Shown: positions 9,024 to 21,500, counted from the stretch's first letter. The stretch: 33,111 nt of DNA from Trinickia dabaoshanensis (GCF_002879885.1 NZ_PNYA01000046.1:1-33111), one strand, 5' to 3'. Translations and numbers: made by a program. The notes: generated by a model from the letters alone, not told the origin.

Positions 9024-9407
9024 CTACTCCCCGTGACACACCGCTTCGATATTGTGCCCATCGGGATCGAGGACAAATGCGCCGTAATACCCCGGGTGGT
9101 AATGCGGACGCAGACCCGGCGCGCCGTTGTCTCTACCACCTGCGCCGATCGCTGCGTGATAGAACGCATCCACCATCGCGCGATCCGCCGCGCGGAATGC
9201 AATATGAACCGGCGGATTATTCGGCGTGCCGCGGCTGATCCAAAAATCGGAGGCCCCATCCGAGCCAAATCCAGCCACGTCCGTATGGCCTGTCACGGCC
9301 GCGGGGAATTCGCTCAGCATGGCATAGCCGATCGGCGCGAGCGCTTGCTGATAAAAGCGTTTGCTTTTCTCGAAATCGCTTACCAATACGCCGGTATGGT
9401 CGATCAT
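9024..9407 (-). CDS. VOC-fold (glyoxalase/dioxygenase superfamily) protein
   Basis: Protein of 127 residues with the paired beta-alpha-beta-beta-beta pattern of the vicinal-oxygen-chelate superfamily. His4, His68 and Glu121 lie where the metal ligands of this fold usually sit (starting IDHTGV, central VHIAF, C-terminal DPDGHNIEA). Members include glyoxalase I, extradiol dioxygenases and antibiotic-binding proteins. The substrate of this one cannot be told. A GAGAG ribosome site precedes the ATG. It lies 69 bases downstream of the thioesterase gene on the same strand, so the two could share a transcript. It is convergent with the T6SS cassette, 17 bases from the tla3 copy. Confidence 0.85.
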   Translation of the reverse strand: MIDHTGVLVSDFEKSKRFYQQALAPIGYAMLSEFPAAVTGHTDVAGFGSDGASDFWISRGTPNNPPVHIAFRAADRAMVDAFYHAAIGAGGRDNGAPGLRPHYHPGYYGAFVLDPDGHNIEAVCHGE

Positions 9408-9476
9408 CGTTTTTCTCTCATCGTTAGTTTTAAGGGGTGAAGCGGCCGCCGCTTCGGCATGTGATGTTATGTCACC

Positions 9477-9941
9477 TCAAGCGCGCTCATCGTCATGCGC
9501 AGCGTGTTCAGCGTGCGGGGGACCGTTCGGCCCGTCGCCCACGCGATTGATTGTTCCTTGAGCCAGCGCGACGAGCGTTTCTTTCTCGCCGTCGACGACG
9601 TACACCCGACACTGGCAGATGGCATGCCCACGGCCGGCATAGATGAGTTCCGCACGTGCGATCAACGTGCCGCGCACGGCCGGGCGCAGGTAATTGATCT
9701 TGTATTCGCCCGTGACCACGCGCGGCCCCAGCGCCAGCGCACCGGCGAACGTCAGGGCATTGTCGGCCAGGTAACTCGTGACGCCGCCGTGCACGAAACC
9801 TTGCTGTTGGCGCAATTCGTCGCGAATGGGCAGGCACAACGTCACCTCGCGCTCGCCGATTTCCACGAGTTCCGTGCCAAGCAGCATGCTGAAAGGCTGC
9901 GCGTGTAGCGCGCCGCGCGCCAAATCGAAGAAATCGGTCAT
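9477..9941 (-). CDS. PaaI-like hotdog-fold thioesterase
   Basis: Protein of 154 residues of the PaaI/YbgC-like hotdog thioesterase superfamily, which hydrolyses acyl-CoA (often aromatic or medium-chain) to the free acid and CoA. The family's FVHGG signature is present at residues 49-53, followed by an acidic residue (Asp60 in SYLADNA) in the usual catalytic helix. GEYKINYLRP and GTLIARAEL match the later strands. The last 20 residues are polar and His-rich and probably disordered. The start is well supported: an AAGGGG site lies about 8 bases upstream. It is divergent from the chemotaxis gene. The substrate is unknown. Confidence 0.87.
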   Translation of the reverse strand: MTDFFDLARGALHAQPFSMLLGTELVEIGEREVTLCLPIRDELRQQQGFVHGGVTSYLADNALTFAGALALGPRVVTGEYKINYLRPAVRGTLIARAELIYAGRGHAICQCRVYVVDGEKETLVALAQGTINRVGDGPNGPPHAEHAAHDDERA

Positions 9942-10177
9942 CCAAAGCCCCTTCGGGTTTGCGCCCTGTGGTGTCGCGTTCCACTCTAGGAACGCCAGCT
10001 AGGTTGCGTCAAGCAAGCAACTAGGCAATTTGCTCCGCGAGACCGATCGGGCAACGCGTCACGCACGATCCACGGCCCACGGACCATGGCGAAGGACTCA
10101 AGCAAATCGAGGAACTGCCGTAAACCCTGACGACGGCCGTTCCGGCCTACCTTTCGTTCTACTTTCGGATGTTCTAG

Positions 10178-11791
10178 ATGTTCAGCAAGATCAAGCTCGC
10201 TTCCGGCCTGTTATTCGTCTTGGCCGCCTTCTGCCTGCTGCAACTCGTGACCGGCGGCATCGGCTTTTGGTTCCTGACCAGTACGCATCACGATGTCGGC
10301 GATCTCTCCAACGTCGCGCTCGTCCAGGTCAACGCGGTCAACGAGACGACGCAGCATCTGATGGACGCACGCATCAACTTGTCGCGCGCGGGAACGCGGA
10401 TGGTGGGCGGCGGCGCGGAGCCGACCGCCATCGTGCAGCATGCGCGCGAGCAACTCGCCCTCGCCGACAAATCGTTCGCCCGTTTCGCCGATGCGCCGAA
10501 AACGAGCGACGAAAACCGCGCGCACGCGGCCGCATTAGCGGAAAAATACCAAGCGCTGCATACGGCGCTCGGCGAGCTGGCCCAGTACCTGGACAGCAAC
10601 GACATCAAGTCGTTCATGGATCAGCCGACGCAATCGTTCCAGGATGCCTTCCTGAACGAGCAGCACGCCTTCACGCAATTCGGCGATGCGCAAAGCAGCG
10701 CTTCGCTCGCTTCGATCGACTCGCGCCTGTCGATGTTCCGCACGCTGAGCGTGGTGATTCTCGTCGCCCTGCTCGCCGGGACGGCCGCGGTCTATGCGGC
10801 GCTCAAGCGCGGCGTCGTGGCCCCGCTCGAGGAAGTCGGCCGGCACTTCGAACGGATCGCGCGCGGCAAGCTCGTCGAGCCGATCGCCGCACGCGGCACG
10901 AACGAGATCGGCCGTCTGTTCGCCGGTCTCGCGCATATGCAGGCAAGCGTGGCCCAAACGGTGAAGACCGTGCGCGATGCCGCCGATTCGATTCATACGG
11001 GCGCGGACGAAATCGCAACCGGCAACGCCGATTTGTCCGCCCGTACCGAAAGCCAAGCGGCCTCGCTCGAGGAAACGGCCTCCAGCATGGAAGAGCTGAC
11101 CGCCACCGTGCGCCAAAACGCGGAACACGCGCGCGAGGCGAACACGTTGGCCGACGATGCGCTGCGCTCGACGTCCGAGGGCACGAGCGTCGTCGATAGC
11201 GTCGTCGACAAGATGCGCGGTATCGCGCAAAGCTCGGATCGGATCGCCGAGATCATCACTGTCATCGACGGCATCGCATTCCAGACGAACATCCTGGCAT
11301 TGAACGCGGCCGTCGAGGCGGCGCGCGCCGGCGAGCAAGGCCGCGGCTTTGCGGTGGTGGCCGGGGAAGTGCGGGGCCTTGCGCAACGCAGCGCGCAGTC
11401 GGCCAAGGAGATCAAGGCGCTGATCAGCGAATCGGTGGCGCAGATCGAAGGCGGTTCCGAGCTCGTCGAGCGTGCCGGCGACGCGATGCAGAAGGTATCG
11501 AGCTCGATTTCGCGGGTGGCGCAGATGATGGCGGAGATCAGCGCGTCGTCACACGAGCAAAGCACGGGTATCGATCAGGTCAACCAGGCCGTCGTGCAAA
11601 TGGATCGTATGACGCAGCAAAACGCGGCGCTCGTCGAAGAAGCCGCTGCGGCGGCATCGTCGCTGCACGATCAGACCCGTCAGCTCAAGGAAGCGGTGTC
11701 GGTCTTCGAGATCTCGTCGGCTGTGCTCGGCGACGCACGGTTTGCCACGAGCTCGCATATCGCCGGCGGCGAGCCGATGCTCGCTTACTGA
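10178..11791 (+). CDS. Methyl-accepting chemotaxis protein
   Basis: Inner-membrane chemoreceptor of 537 residues. A first membrane helix lies at about 9-31. A periplasmic domain of about 155 residues follows, of the length and helical character of a four-helix-bundle (Tar/MCP-N) sensor. A second membrane helix lies at about 190-210 and a HAMP linker at about 211-263. The cytoplasmic signalling coiled coil carries the highly conserved hairpin tip ([19 protein letters not shown], about 368-386), which binds CheA/CheW. It ends in GGEPMLAY with no NWETF-type pentapeptide, so it probably lacks the high-affinity tether for CheR/CheB. The ligand cannot be predicted. It is followed by a convergent epimerase gene, and no chemotaxis operon is nearby, so it is a solitary receptor gene. 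Confidence 0.95.
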   Translation: MFSKIKLASGLLFVLAAFCLLQLVTGGIGFWFLTSTHHDVGDLSNVALVQVNAVNETTQHLMDARINLSRAGTRMVGGGAEPTAIVQHAREQLALADKSFARFADAPKTSDENRAHAAALAEKYQALHTALGELAQYLDSNDIKSFMDQPTQSFQDAFLNEQHAFTQFGDAQSSASLASIDSRLSMFRTLSVVILVALLAGTAAVYAALKRGVVAPLEEVGRHFERIARGKLVEPIAARGTNEIGRLFAGLAHMQASVAQTVKTVRDAADSIHTGADEIATGNADLSARTESQAASLEETASSMEELTATVRQNAEHAREANTLADDALRSTSEGTSVVDSVVDKMRGIAQSSDRIAEIITVIDGIAFQTNILALNAAVEAARAGEQGRGFAVVAGEVRGLAQRSAQSAKEIKALISESVAQIEGGSELVERAGDAMQKVSSSISRVAQMMAEISASSHEQSTGIDQVNQAVVQMDRMTQQNAALVEEAAAAASSLHDQTRQLKEAVSVFEISSAVLGDARFATSSHIAGGEPMLAY

Positions 11792-11817
11792 ATCCGAGAA
11801 CTGAAGTTCAAGCCCTC

Positions 11818-11837
11818 CGGCCGCTTCCCGGCGGCCG
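11818..11837. terminator. Stem-loop between convergent genes
   Basis: Perfect 7-base GC arms (CGGCCGC and GCGGCCG) with a 6-base loop lie 26 bases after the chemoreceptor stop and about 40 bases beyond the 3' end of the convergent epimerase gene. There is no T-run. The position suits a bidirectional terminator, but the evidence is structural only. Confidence 0.35.
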
Positions 11838-11877
11838 ATCGATGCGGGCCGTGCGAGCGCTCGGCCCCGCGCATTCC

Positions 11878-12981
11878 TCAACTCGCCAACGAGGCGTAGG
11901 CCGTGGCGAGGTGATAAGGCGTGGTGGACGGCATGTCGGCGCGCGCCACCTCGCCCGTGCCCGAGAGGCACTCGTACCAGCCTCGCGCGTGCAAGAAGCG
12001 CGCTTGAAAGCGTGGAATCTGTAGCGCCAAGGCTTGTAAATCCTGCTCGCGCCCCCGCGTGGCCAGGGCCCGCAGGTATTCCGTTTGCGCCCATATCCGC
12101 TGCGTTGCGTCTTTGACGGCGCCCGTTTCGTCGAGCGCTGCACAAACCCCGCCAGTCTGTCTGTCCACGCCGTGTCGCTGCGCGAAGTCGAACGCGCGCG
12201 CCAGATCGTCGGCAAGCCCGGATGCCGCGGCGACCGGGCCGGCACGCTTCGCCAAATACAACCATTCGAATTGATGACCCGGCTCGAGCCGGTTGTCGGC
12301 GCTGCCGATCGGCAATTCGGCGATCGCGCCCGTCGGCGCGTGCACGAAGTGGCGCGCGACGGCTTGGGTCAGTTGCGCGAGCGCCGATTCGTAAGCCGGC
12401 TCGCCCGTCGTCTCGTAGGCGGCCAGATAGGCCTCGGTCAGATGCATCAGCGGGTTTTGCAGCGGACCGGTGCGCGCCGCGCGGAAGTCGGCTTCGAGCG
12501 CGGCGTGCAGCAAACCGTCGCCTGCGGCGAAACGCGCTTGGACGAGCGAGGCGGTGTCGCCGATGACGCTGAGCGCGTCGCGATCGCCGGTGGCCGCGGC
12601 ATAGTGCGCGCAGGCGAAGATCACGAATGCGTGCGTGTAGAGATCTTTCGTGGTTTCGAGCGGCGCGCCTTGCGCATCGACGCTAAATATCCATCCTCCG
12701 TGCTTTGCGTCGTGGAAATACCGGCGCATCGCGTGAAAGAGTTGTTCGGCATGCGCCGCCTCGCCCGCTTGAGAAAACACGAACAATTGCCGCGCGCAGG
12801 CCATGGCCCGGTAGCGGGTGACGGGCAGTGGCGCGTGATCGTTCGCGCCGACGGCCTCGTATGGTAATTGCAGGGCACTGTTGAAACCGGGTCCGCGCCA
12901 GATCGGCAGGACGGTTTGCTGATAGTGCGCGCGTAGGGCTGCGGCCTCGGCCGCGATCGTACGGTCGATCGACATGGACAT
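11878..12981 (-). CDS. AGE-family sugar epimerase/isomerase
   Basis: Member of the N-acylglucosamine 2-epimerase (AGE) family: an (alpha/alpha)6-barrel enzyme of about 367 residues that interconverts sugars at C2, for example mannose and fructose or glucose, or acylated hexosamines. Family motifs seen are YTHAFVIFACAHY, MHLTEAYLAAYE, the barrel-core GHQFEWLYLA and the late RIWAQTEYLRAL. I chose the ATG at 12981 (MSMSIDRT). The frame stays open to 13065, but the extra 28 residues are Arg-rich and unlike the family. No good ribosome site is seen for any start. The substrate cannot be told; D-mannose isomerase (YihS-like) and cellobiose epimerase are sister functions. It is divergent from the membrane protein at 13188. 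Confidence 0.85.
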   Translation of the reverse strand: MSMSIDRTIAAEAAALRAHYQQTVLPIWRGPGFNSALQLPYEAVGANDHAPLPVTRYRAMACARQLFVFSQAGEAAHAEQLFHAMRRYFHDAKHGGWIFSVDAQGAPLETTKDLYTHAFVIFACAHYAAATGDRDALSVIGDTASLVQARFAAGDGLLHAALEADFRAARTGPLQNPLMHLTEAYLAAYETTGEPAYESALAQLTQAVARHFVHAPTGAIAELPIGSADNRLEPGHQFEWLYLAKRAGPVAAASGLADDLARAFDFAQRHGVDRQTGGVCAALDETGAVKDATQRIWAQTEYLRALATRGREQDLQALALQIPRFQARFLHARGWYECLSGTGEVARADMPSTTPYHLATAYASLAS

Positions 12982-13187
12982 GATGCGGTTGGCTTGACGA
13001 TGAGACGACGCGCGCATTGAGCGGCCGCGCGAAGCACGAAGCATAAAGCGCAAAGGATAAAGCAAAGCCGCTGCGCGAGGCAGGCCGCATGGTCAACCGA
13101 TCGTGAGACAATGCCGCGTTTGCAGCACGCTTCGATTCGACCACGATACCAACGAGCCGCGCTTAGCCGCAGCCGCTTCAACACGCC

Positions 13188-14294
13188 ATGGCAGATTTTG
13201 CAGCATCCTCTTCCCCCCGTTCCCGAGGTTCTTCGACCAGTAAAGGCCGTGCCCGTGCCGCATCGTCCGACGACGTTCGCCGGCCCGCGCGGGCCGCGGT
13301 CGAGGCCGAGCCCGAGTCTGCCACGGTGCAAGAGGCTGGCGATTTGCTGCAACTGCCGCCCATCGATCCCCGCCAAGGCACGCTGCTTGGCTTCGAGTTG
13401 CCGGCGGAGGCGCTGGCCTTGATCGCCGAGGAACAAGCCCCGCCCGTTGCCGAACTGGTTGCGCCGGCGCAGCCCACGCGCGGGGCGCGAGGCAAACCGG
13501 CGGCTGTCGATCGCGCCGCACCCGAGCCGGTATTGATTCCCGACGCGGCGCAGGCGCAGCCGGCCCCCGCTGCGACCGGCTCTGAGAACGGCGCGCTCGC
13601 CGGTGCGCGCGAACCCGGATTGCTGTCGCCCGGCGCGGCGCTTGCGAGCGTGCGTCAACAAGCGGCGCGCCGGCCAGCGCAGACGGCGCGGCCGGGCGGT
13701 ACGCCTGCGCCGATCGAGGCGAGCGCGCCTCCCGTCCCTCCTACACCCGAGTTTGCCGTTTCGTCGGCCGCCGTTGCCGCGCCGGAGGCTCCCATTGCCC
13801 CGGCGGCACAGCGTGCGGACGTTGCCGCGCACACGTTCGACATGGCGCGCCCGGCCGAGTTGGCCGAAACGGTTGCGTCGCTACAAGAGGCGCTGGCGCA
13901 AGAACGGCTCGCCGCGCAGGAGCGTTGGCGCCGCACGCGCCATTGGCTCGGACTCGCGTTGGGTGGGCTCGTGTTGCTGTTCGCGATATCCGTCGCGCAG
14001 ACGGTGGCGCTGATCAGCTTCAGTCATCGCGCACAAGCCGATCAGCAAAAGACCCAGTCGGCCCTGAACGAACAGCAAGCCGCATTGGCCGGCTTGGCCA
14101 GCAGCACCTCGGCGTTGGCGGCGCTCATTCCCGCGCCCGCGCCCGCGCCCGCGCAAGCCGCTTCGGCCGTGGACGCTTCCACGCCGCGCCCGGTGCGCCA
14201 CATGAGGCTCGCGCACGCGCGGCGTTTGAAAGAGAAGGCCGACAAAGTCGAAAAGGCGAATAAGGCGGAAAAGACCAAGGCCGCCGCTCGCTGA
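13188..14294 (+). CDS. Hypothetical one-helix membrane protein, Ala/Pro-rich
   Basis: I do not recognise this family. The protein has 368 residues. A long Ala/Pro/Glu-rich and probably disordered N-terminal part (about 1-225) is followed by a short predicted coiled coil (about 225-250, ELAETVASLQEALAQERL) and a single membrane helix at about 254-278. A second helical stretch lies after the membrane (QADQQKTQSALNEQQAAL). The tail is strongly basic and Lys-rich (KEKADKVEKANKAEKTK). The layout suggests a cytoplasmic scaffold or anchor with a positively charged tail, possibly contacting nucleic acid or peptidoglycan; this is inference. Strong third-position GC bias supports real coding on this strand. 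It converges on the copper ATPase gene. Confidence 0.7.
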   Translation: MADFAASSSPRSRGSSTSKGRARAASSDDVRRPARAAVEAEPESATVQEAGDLLQLPPIDPRQGTLLGFELPAEALALIAEEQAPPVAELVAPAQPTRGARGKPAAVDRAAPEPVLIPDAAQAQPAPAATGSENGALAGAREPGLLSPGAALASVRQQAARRPAQTARPGGTPAPIEASAPPVPPTPEFAVSSAAVAAPEAPIAPAAQRADVAAHTFDMARPAELAETVASLQEALAQERLAAQERWRRTRHWLGLALGGLVLLFAISVAQTVALISFSHRAQADQQKTQSALNEQQAALAGLASSTSALAALIPAPAPAPAQAASAVDASTPRPVRHMRLAHARRLKEKADKVEKANKAEKTKAAAR

Positions 14295-14305
14295 ACGCGA
14301 GCGGC
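14283..14305. terminator. Bidirectional stem-loop between convergent genes
   Basis: Perfect 9-base arms (GCCGCTCGC at 14283-14291, GCGAGCGGC at 14297-14305) enclose a 5-base loop that contains the stop codon of the membrane protein gene. The structure ends 12 bases before the end of the convergent copper ATPase gene. There is no T-run. It probably separates the two transcripts. Confidence 0.45.
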
Positions 14306-14316
14306 ATGCGCGGCGT

Positions 14317-16617
<2,301 letters not shown>

Positions 16618-16666
16618 GGTGGCTCGAACGGCAAAATAGAGCGGACGGTAGCCGCGATGCAACACA

Positions 16667-16696
16667 CTATTAGCCTTCCCATGATGGGAAGGTCAA
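16667..16696 (-). promoter_or_regulatory. CueR-type (MerR-family) promoter and operator for copA
   Basis: On the minus strand a TTGACC -35 hexamer (16691-16696) is followed by a perfect 9+1+9 dyad (CCTTCCCATCATGGGAAGG, 16674-16692). A TAATAG -10 hexamer (16667-16672) comes after an 18-base spacer, or AATAGT after 19. Dyad sequence, overlap with the -35 box and overlong spacer all match promoters that CueR untwists when it binds Cu(I), as at E. coli copA. Transcription would begin near 16660, leaving a leader of about 43 bases before the ATG at 16617. Confidence 0.88.
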
Positions 16697-16981
16697 GCGT
16701 TCATGTCTAGTGCGGCACGGGCGAGCGCCGTCGTTTGAACGCCGCCGCGGGCAGATAATGGGACCCGCGGCCGCTCGGCCGCGACGTCGTGCGCCATAGG
16801 CGGCACCGGCGTTTTATGCTCGAGTTGGGTCGAGTTCTTGCTTCGCGGCCGAGGATACGATAAAACGCTCTCGCGATTCGTCACAGAATCGACGACGCGC
16901 GAGATCCCGGCCGGATCGGGCGCAAAACAACGGTGAAGGCGGATACTAGGCCGCCGGTTACCTAGTCAACAGATCGTACAC
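16697..16981. other. Divergent intergenic region, copA to lipoprotein
   Basis: No coding frame is convincing here. A possible promoter for the rightward gene is TTGCTT (16838-16843), 17 bases, then TAAAAC (16861-16866), which would give a leader of about 110 bases. No cueR-like regulator gene is present. Confidence 0.3.
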
Positions 16982-18481
16982 ATGAAAACAAAAACTCGAA
17001 AACCATCGCTTCCCATGGGGGCCCGTTGCTGGCTGGCCGGCGTGGCCGCTGTAGTCTTTGCGGGTTGCGCCGCACCGCAAAAGGCGCCGCCGCCGGCAAA
17101 CTCGACGGGGTGGACCCAGGACGAAGTGGTCGATTCATACGTGTTCGGTTATCCGCTCGTCGTGATGACGACGGCGCGGGCCGAAGCCGTGGCCGCCGCG
17201 GGTACCGATTCGGCGGCGGCGCTCAATACGCTGCGCCCGATGCCGATGACCGAAACGGGGAACGACCCATTGCCGCCGTTGGCCGACGTGGATACGTTGT
17301 CCGCCAATGCATGGCTCGATCTGTCGCAGGAGCCCGTGATCGTCTCGGTGCCCAATACGCGCGGGCGCTTTCTCGATGCGCGCGTCCTCGACATGTGGAC
17401 GAACGTCGTCTGGTCGACCGGTTCCGGCGCCAATGCGCGCACGGGCGCACCTAAACCGCAGACGATCGCGCTGGTTCCTCCGGGCTGGGATGGCCAACTG
17501 CCGGCGGGCATCGAGCGTGTCGATGCGCCGAGCAAGAATTTGTGGCTGGGCGTGCGCATCGCGGCGCTGGATGCGCGCGAACTGCCCGGAGCCCGCCGGC
17601 TATTGAGCGAGGTGCGGGTCGCGCCGTTGTCGGTTTTCACCGCGGATGAGCACCATGCGACGCGAGGCAAGCACGCCAAGCACGGCAAGCACGAGAGCGC
17701 GGCTGCGCGCAACGCGGCGGCCGACCCGCAAGAAAGCGTCGCGGAGGCGTCGACGGGTCTGGCCGCGAACGCGGCGGCTGTCACGAAACTCGACGCGAAC
17801 GCCTTTTTCGGCAAGCTCGCGGACGCGATGCGCGACAACCCGCCGACCGCGGACGATAGCCACGCGCTGAAGGAATTGGCCGATATCGGCGTGAAGCCGG
17901 GCGAATCGGTGCATTTCGCCGACAAATCGGCCAGCGCGATCGCCGCGGGCGTGGCCGACGGCGTGAAGCGCGTGGAGGCGCCGCCCGTCAATGCGGTATC
18001 GGGTAACGGCTGGAGCTGGGCGGGCGACGGCACCGGCAACTATCGCGACGACTATGCACTGCGTGCATTCGCGGCGTTCGCCCATGCCGGGGCCGCCAGC
18101 GCGCAAGACGAAGCGTTCCCGACCGTATCCGTGGACAGCGACGGGCAGCCGCTCGACGGCAACAACGAGTACGTGATGCACTTCACGCACAAGACGCTGC
18201 CGCCGGCTCGCGCATATTGGACCATCACGGCGTACACCCCGGACGGCGCATTGGTTCCGGGGCACGTGCCGCATCGTTCGATCGATTCGCACGACCGGAT
18301 GCGGCGCAACCGCGACGGTTCGATCGACATCCTGGTGTCGTCGAAGTCGCCGGGCCGCGCGCACGTGGCCAATTGGCTGCCCGCTCCGCAGGGGCCGTTC
18401 CAGCTCGTGATGCGCCTGTATGCGCCGCAGCCCTCGGCCACCGACGGCAGTTGGGCCCCGCCGCCGCTCAAGCGTCGATGA
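16982..18481 (+). CDS. DUF1254/DUF1214 lipoprotein
   Basis: Predicted lipoprotein of 499 residues. The N-terminus is basic (MKTKTRK), then a hydrophobic stretch ends in a VFAGC lipobox with Cys29 as the lipidated residue. A DUF1254 domain follows at about 45-215 (DSYVFGYPLVVM, NTRGRFLDARVLDMWTN). A poorly conserved Ala/Lys/His-rich insert lies at about 222-260. A DUF1214 domain lies at about 380-490 (EYVMHFTHKTLPPARAYWTITAY, DILVSS). Proteins with this pair are common in the cell envelope, but their biochemical role is not established. The ATG at 16982 has little ribosome-site sequence. It precedes the DUF748 gene by 57 bases on the same strand, so the two may be co-transcribed. Confidence 0.85.
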   Translation: MKTKTRKPSLPMGARCWLAGVAAVVFAGCAAPQKAPPPANSTGWTQDEVVDSYVFGYPLVVMTTARAEAVAAAGTDSAAALNTLRPMPMTETGNDPLPPLADVDTLSANAWLDLSQEPVIVSVPNTRGRFLDARVLDMWTNVVWSTGSGANARTGAPKPQTIALVPPGWDGQLPAGIERVDAPSKNLWLGVRIAALDARELPGARRLLSEVRVAPLSVFTADEHHATRGKHAKHGKHESAAARNAAADPQESVAEASTGLAANAAAVTKLDANAFFGKLADAMRDNPPTADDSHALKELADIGVKPGESVHFADKSASAIAAGVADGVKRVEAPPVNAVSGNGWSWAGDGTGNYRDDYALRAFAAFAHAGAASAQDEAFPTVSVDSDGQPLDGNNEYVMHFTHKTLPPARAYWTITAYTPDGALVPGHVPHRSIDSHDRMRRNRDGSIDILVSSKSPGRAHVANWLPAPQGPFQLVMRLYAPQPSATDGSWAPPPLKRR

Positions 18482-18538
18482 TGATAGAGCGTCGTAACAA
18501 CGGCAGACGAGGCGAGCGAGCGTGACTGGAGTAGTGCG

Positions 18539-21500
18539 ATGACGAGCGAACCGAAGGGCGGCGCGGTGAGCCGCCTGAAGGATAAGTTGGGGTCGCGCGG
18601 CGCTCGCCGCACGGCGATCGGCGTGGTGATCGCCGTGGCGTTGTACGGCGTACTGGGCTTCTTTGCGGCGCCGCCCCTGATTCGGCATATCGCCGAGCAA
18701 CAACTCGGGCGTGCGCTCGATCGTCCCGCCACGATCGAGCGCGTCGCGCTCAATCCCTACACGCTTCGACTCGAGGTGGACGGCGTACGCGTCGCCGAGC
18801 GCGGCGGCGCCGGCCAATTCGCGGCCATCGAGCGGCTGGTGGTGCGCGCATCGTGGATGACGCTGCTGCGCTTCGCGCCGATCGTGACGGAACTGCGGAT
18901 CGATTCGCCGAGCGTGAACGTGGTGCGCTACGACGCCCAGCGTTTCAACTTCAGCGACATCGCCGAGAAGTTCGCGAAGCCCTCGCAGCCGCAAACCGGG
19001 CCCACGCTGTTCTCGGTATCGAACATCGCCGTCGAAAACGGCCGCATCGCATTCGACGACCGTTTGCTCGGCGCTCACCACGTCGTCGACCAACTGTCGC
19101 TGGGCGTGCCGTTCATCGCGACTTTGCCTTCGCAGACGGATATCTTCGTCGATCCGCGCTTCTCCGCGCACATCGACGGCAGCCCGGTCGCGATCAACGG
19201 CAAGACCAAGCCGTTTGCTAAATCGCTCGAATCGGACGTCGCATTGACCTTCAGCGGACTGGACGTGCCGCGCCTTCTTTCCTACGTCCCGGCGAAGCTG
19301 CCGCTCGAAGTGCAAAGCGGCCAACTCGCCGGCGCGCTCAACTTGCGTTTCGTCATGTCGGCCGACAAGCCGACCCTCAAAGTCTCGGGCACGGCCGACC
19401 TGACCGATGCGCGCGTCGTCGACGCTGCGCACGCCCCGCTGTTTGCCGCGCAGGCGCTGCATGTCGCGGCGGCCGGAGTCGAGCCGCTCGCCGGCGTCTA
19501 TCGATTCGACGACATCCGGCTCGATCAGCCGTCGTTGCATCTGACGCGCGAGCACTCCGGTGCCTTGAGCATCGTGAAAGCGTTTGCCGCACCTTCGCAC
19601 CCGGCCGAAGCGAAGTCGATGCCGAGTGCGGCGGCTTCGTCCGTGCCGGCGCCGGTTTCCGCTGCCTCCGCTGCCTCCGCTGCCTCCGCTGCCTCCGCTG
19701 CCTCCGCTGCCTCCGCTGCCTCGGCGGCGTCGGGCGCGAGTTCGCCGCCGGGCAACGCCGTGTCGGACAAACCGGCCCCGCTCGACGTATCGATCAAGCA
19801 TTTCGCCCTGAACGACGGGAACATCGCGTTGGAAGACCGTGTGCCGGATCGTGCCGTCGCGCTCGATTTGACGAGCTTGACCGCGACGCTCGACGATTTT
19901 TCGACGCTGGGGTCGAACAAGGCGCGCTATGCGATTCGGACTTCGCTGAAACAAGGCGGCGCCATCGCCGCAAGCGGCTCGCTCGGCTTGGCGTCGAAGC
20001 GGGCCGATGCGCAATTGAAGCTGGACGGCCTAGCCCTTACGCTGGCTCAGCCGTACCTGGACGGCGTAAGCGGCGCCCGTCTGACCGACGGCAAGCTCGA
20101 CGCGGCGCTTCCGTTGGAGGCCGACTGGTCGGGCGCGACCACGCAACTGCGCGTCGGCGCGGGCGAGGTGACATTGGGCTCGCTGAAGGTCGCGAGCGCC
20201 GGCGCGGCGAAAGGGGCCGCACCGGCCATCGCCCTCTCGCAAGGACGCGTGGCCATCAAGAGCGTGGACCTCGCGGCGCGCTCGGCCGACATCGAGCGAA
20301 TCGATGCAACCGGTCTGACTGTCTCCGGCACGCGCGAGAAGGATGGCCGCGTGAGTTTTGCCGAGCTTGCCCAACCGCCGCATTCGGCTAGCACGCAGGA
20401 CACAGCGAGAGCAACGAAATCGACGAAAGCTGCGAAAGCGTCCGAAAGCGCGTCGCCGGGCTGGCGCTACCGGATCGGCGAACTCGTCGTGAAGGACGGC
20501 GCGGCCGACATCGACGACGAAGCCGCCCCGAGTCCCGCGAAACTGCACGTGGCGCCGCTCCAATTGAACGTGCGCGACGTCACCCAGGATCTGAGCCGTC
20601 CGCTGGCGGTCAAGCTGGAGGCGTCGCTGAACGGTAAAGGAACGTTGAACATCGACGGCAACGTCGTGCCGAGCCCGCTCGATGCCACGTTGGCGGTGGA
20701 CGCGAACCGGCTCGATCTCGCGCCGCTCGAGCCGTATTTCGGCGGCAACCTGAACGCGAAGATCGCCAGCGCCGGGCTCAATGCGCGTGGCAAGCTCAAG
20801 GCGACGATGCCGAAGAGCGGTGCGCCGTCGTATGCGTACCGCGGTTTCGCGGCGCTCGTGGACGTGCGTTTGCTCGACCGCACGAATGGATCGCCGCTCG
20901 CCGGTTGGGGCACGCTCGGCATCGGCGGCATCAATGCGCGCTACGATGCGCACGGCGTCAACCTCGATATCGCCCGCGTCACGTTTGCACGCTTTTTCGG
21001 ACGAGTACTGCTCGACCCGCAAGGCAAGCTCAACCTGAACGACGTGCTCGCGCGGCAACGCGAAGCGTCGAATCAGCCCGCGGACAAGCAGAAAGGGTCG
21101 ACGAGTACCGCACAGGTCCAAACCCATGCGCCCGGCACGCCTTCCACGCCGCTGCACGCGCGTATCGGCGAGGTCGTGTTGCAGCAAGGACACGTGAACT
21201 ACACGGACGATTTCGTTCAGCCCCACTACACGGCCGACCTCGTCGATATCACGGGCAAGATCGGCACGTTCGGAACCGATGTGGCCGCGCCGGCTCCCGT
21301 GGACATCAGCGCGAGCTTGGCGGACAACGGCCCGATCGCGATTCGAGGTACGGCCAATCCGCTTGCGTCGAAGCCGTCGCTCGATCTGACCGCGAGCGCG
21401 CACGACGTCGAACTGAAAAACCTCACGCCTTACTCGTTGAAATACGCGGGCTATCCGATCACGAAGGGCAGCCTGAACGTCGATCTGCATTACCAGTTGC

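Noticed and set aside
9999-10024. Imperfect hairpin (CTAGGTTGC/GCAACTAG) between the thioesterase and chemoreceptor genes
   Set aside because: One-base mismatch in length, no T-run, and no operator family it resembles; too weak to list.
16693-16884. 63-codon minus-strand frame upstream of copA, considered as a regulator
   Set aside because: No MerR/CueR helix-turn-helix features or copper-binding cysteines; it overlaps the copA operator.
19661-19732. CRISPR-like repeat
   Set aside because: Nine-base units without spacers, in frame inside a coding gene; a simple tandem repeat.
17600-20014. Very long minus-strand frame (804 codons) opposite the lipoprotein and DUF748 genes
   Set aside because: It is Arg-rich and low in recognisable motifs, and it mirrors the GC-rich codon pattern of two well-supported plus-strand genes. 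It is an antisense shadow.
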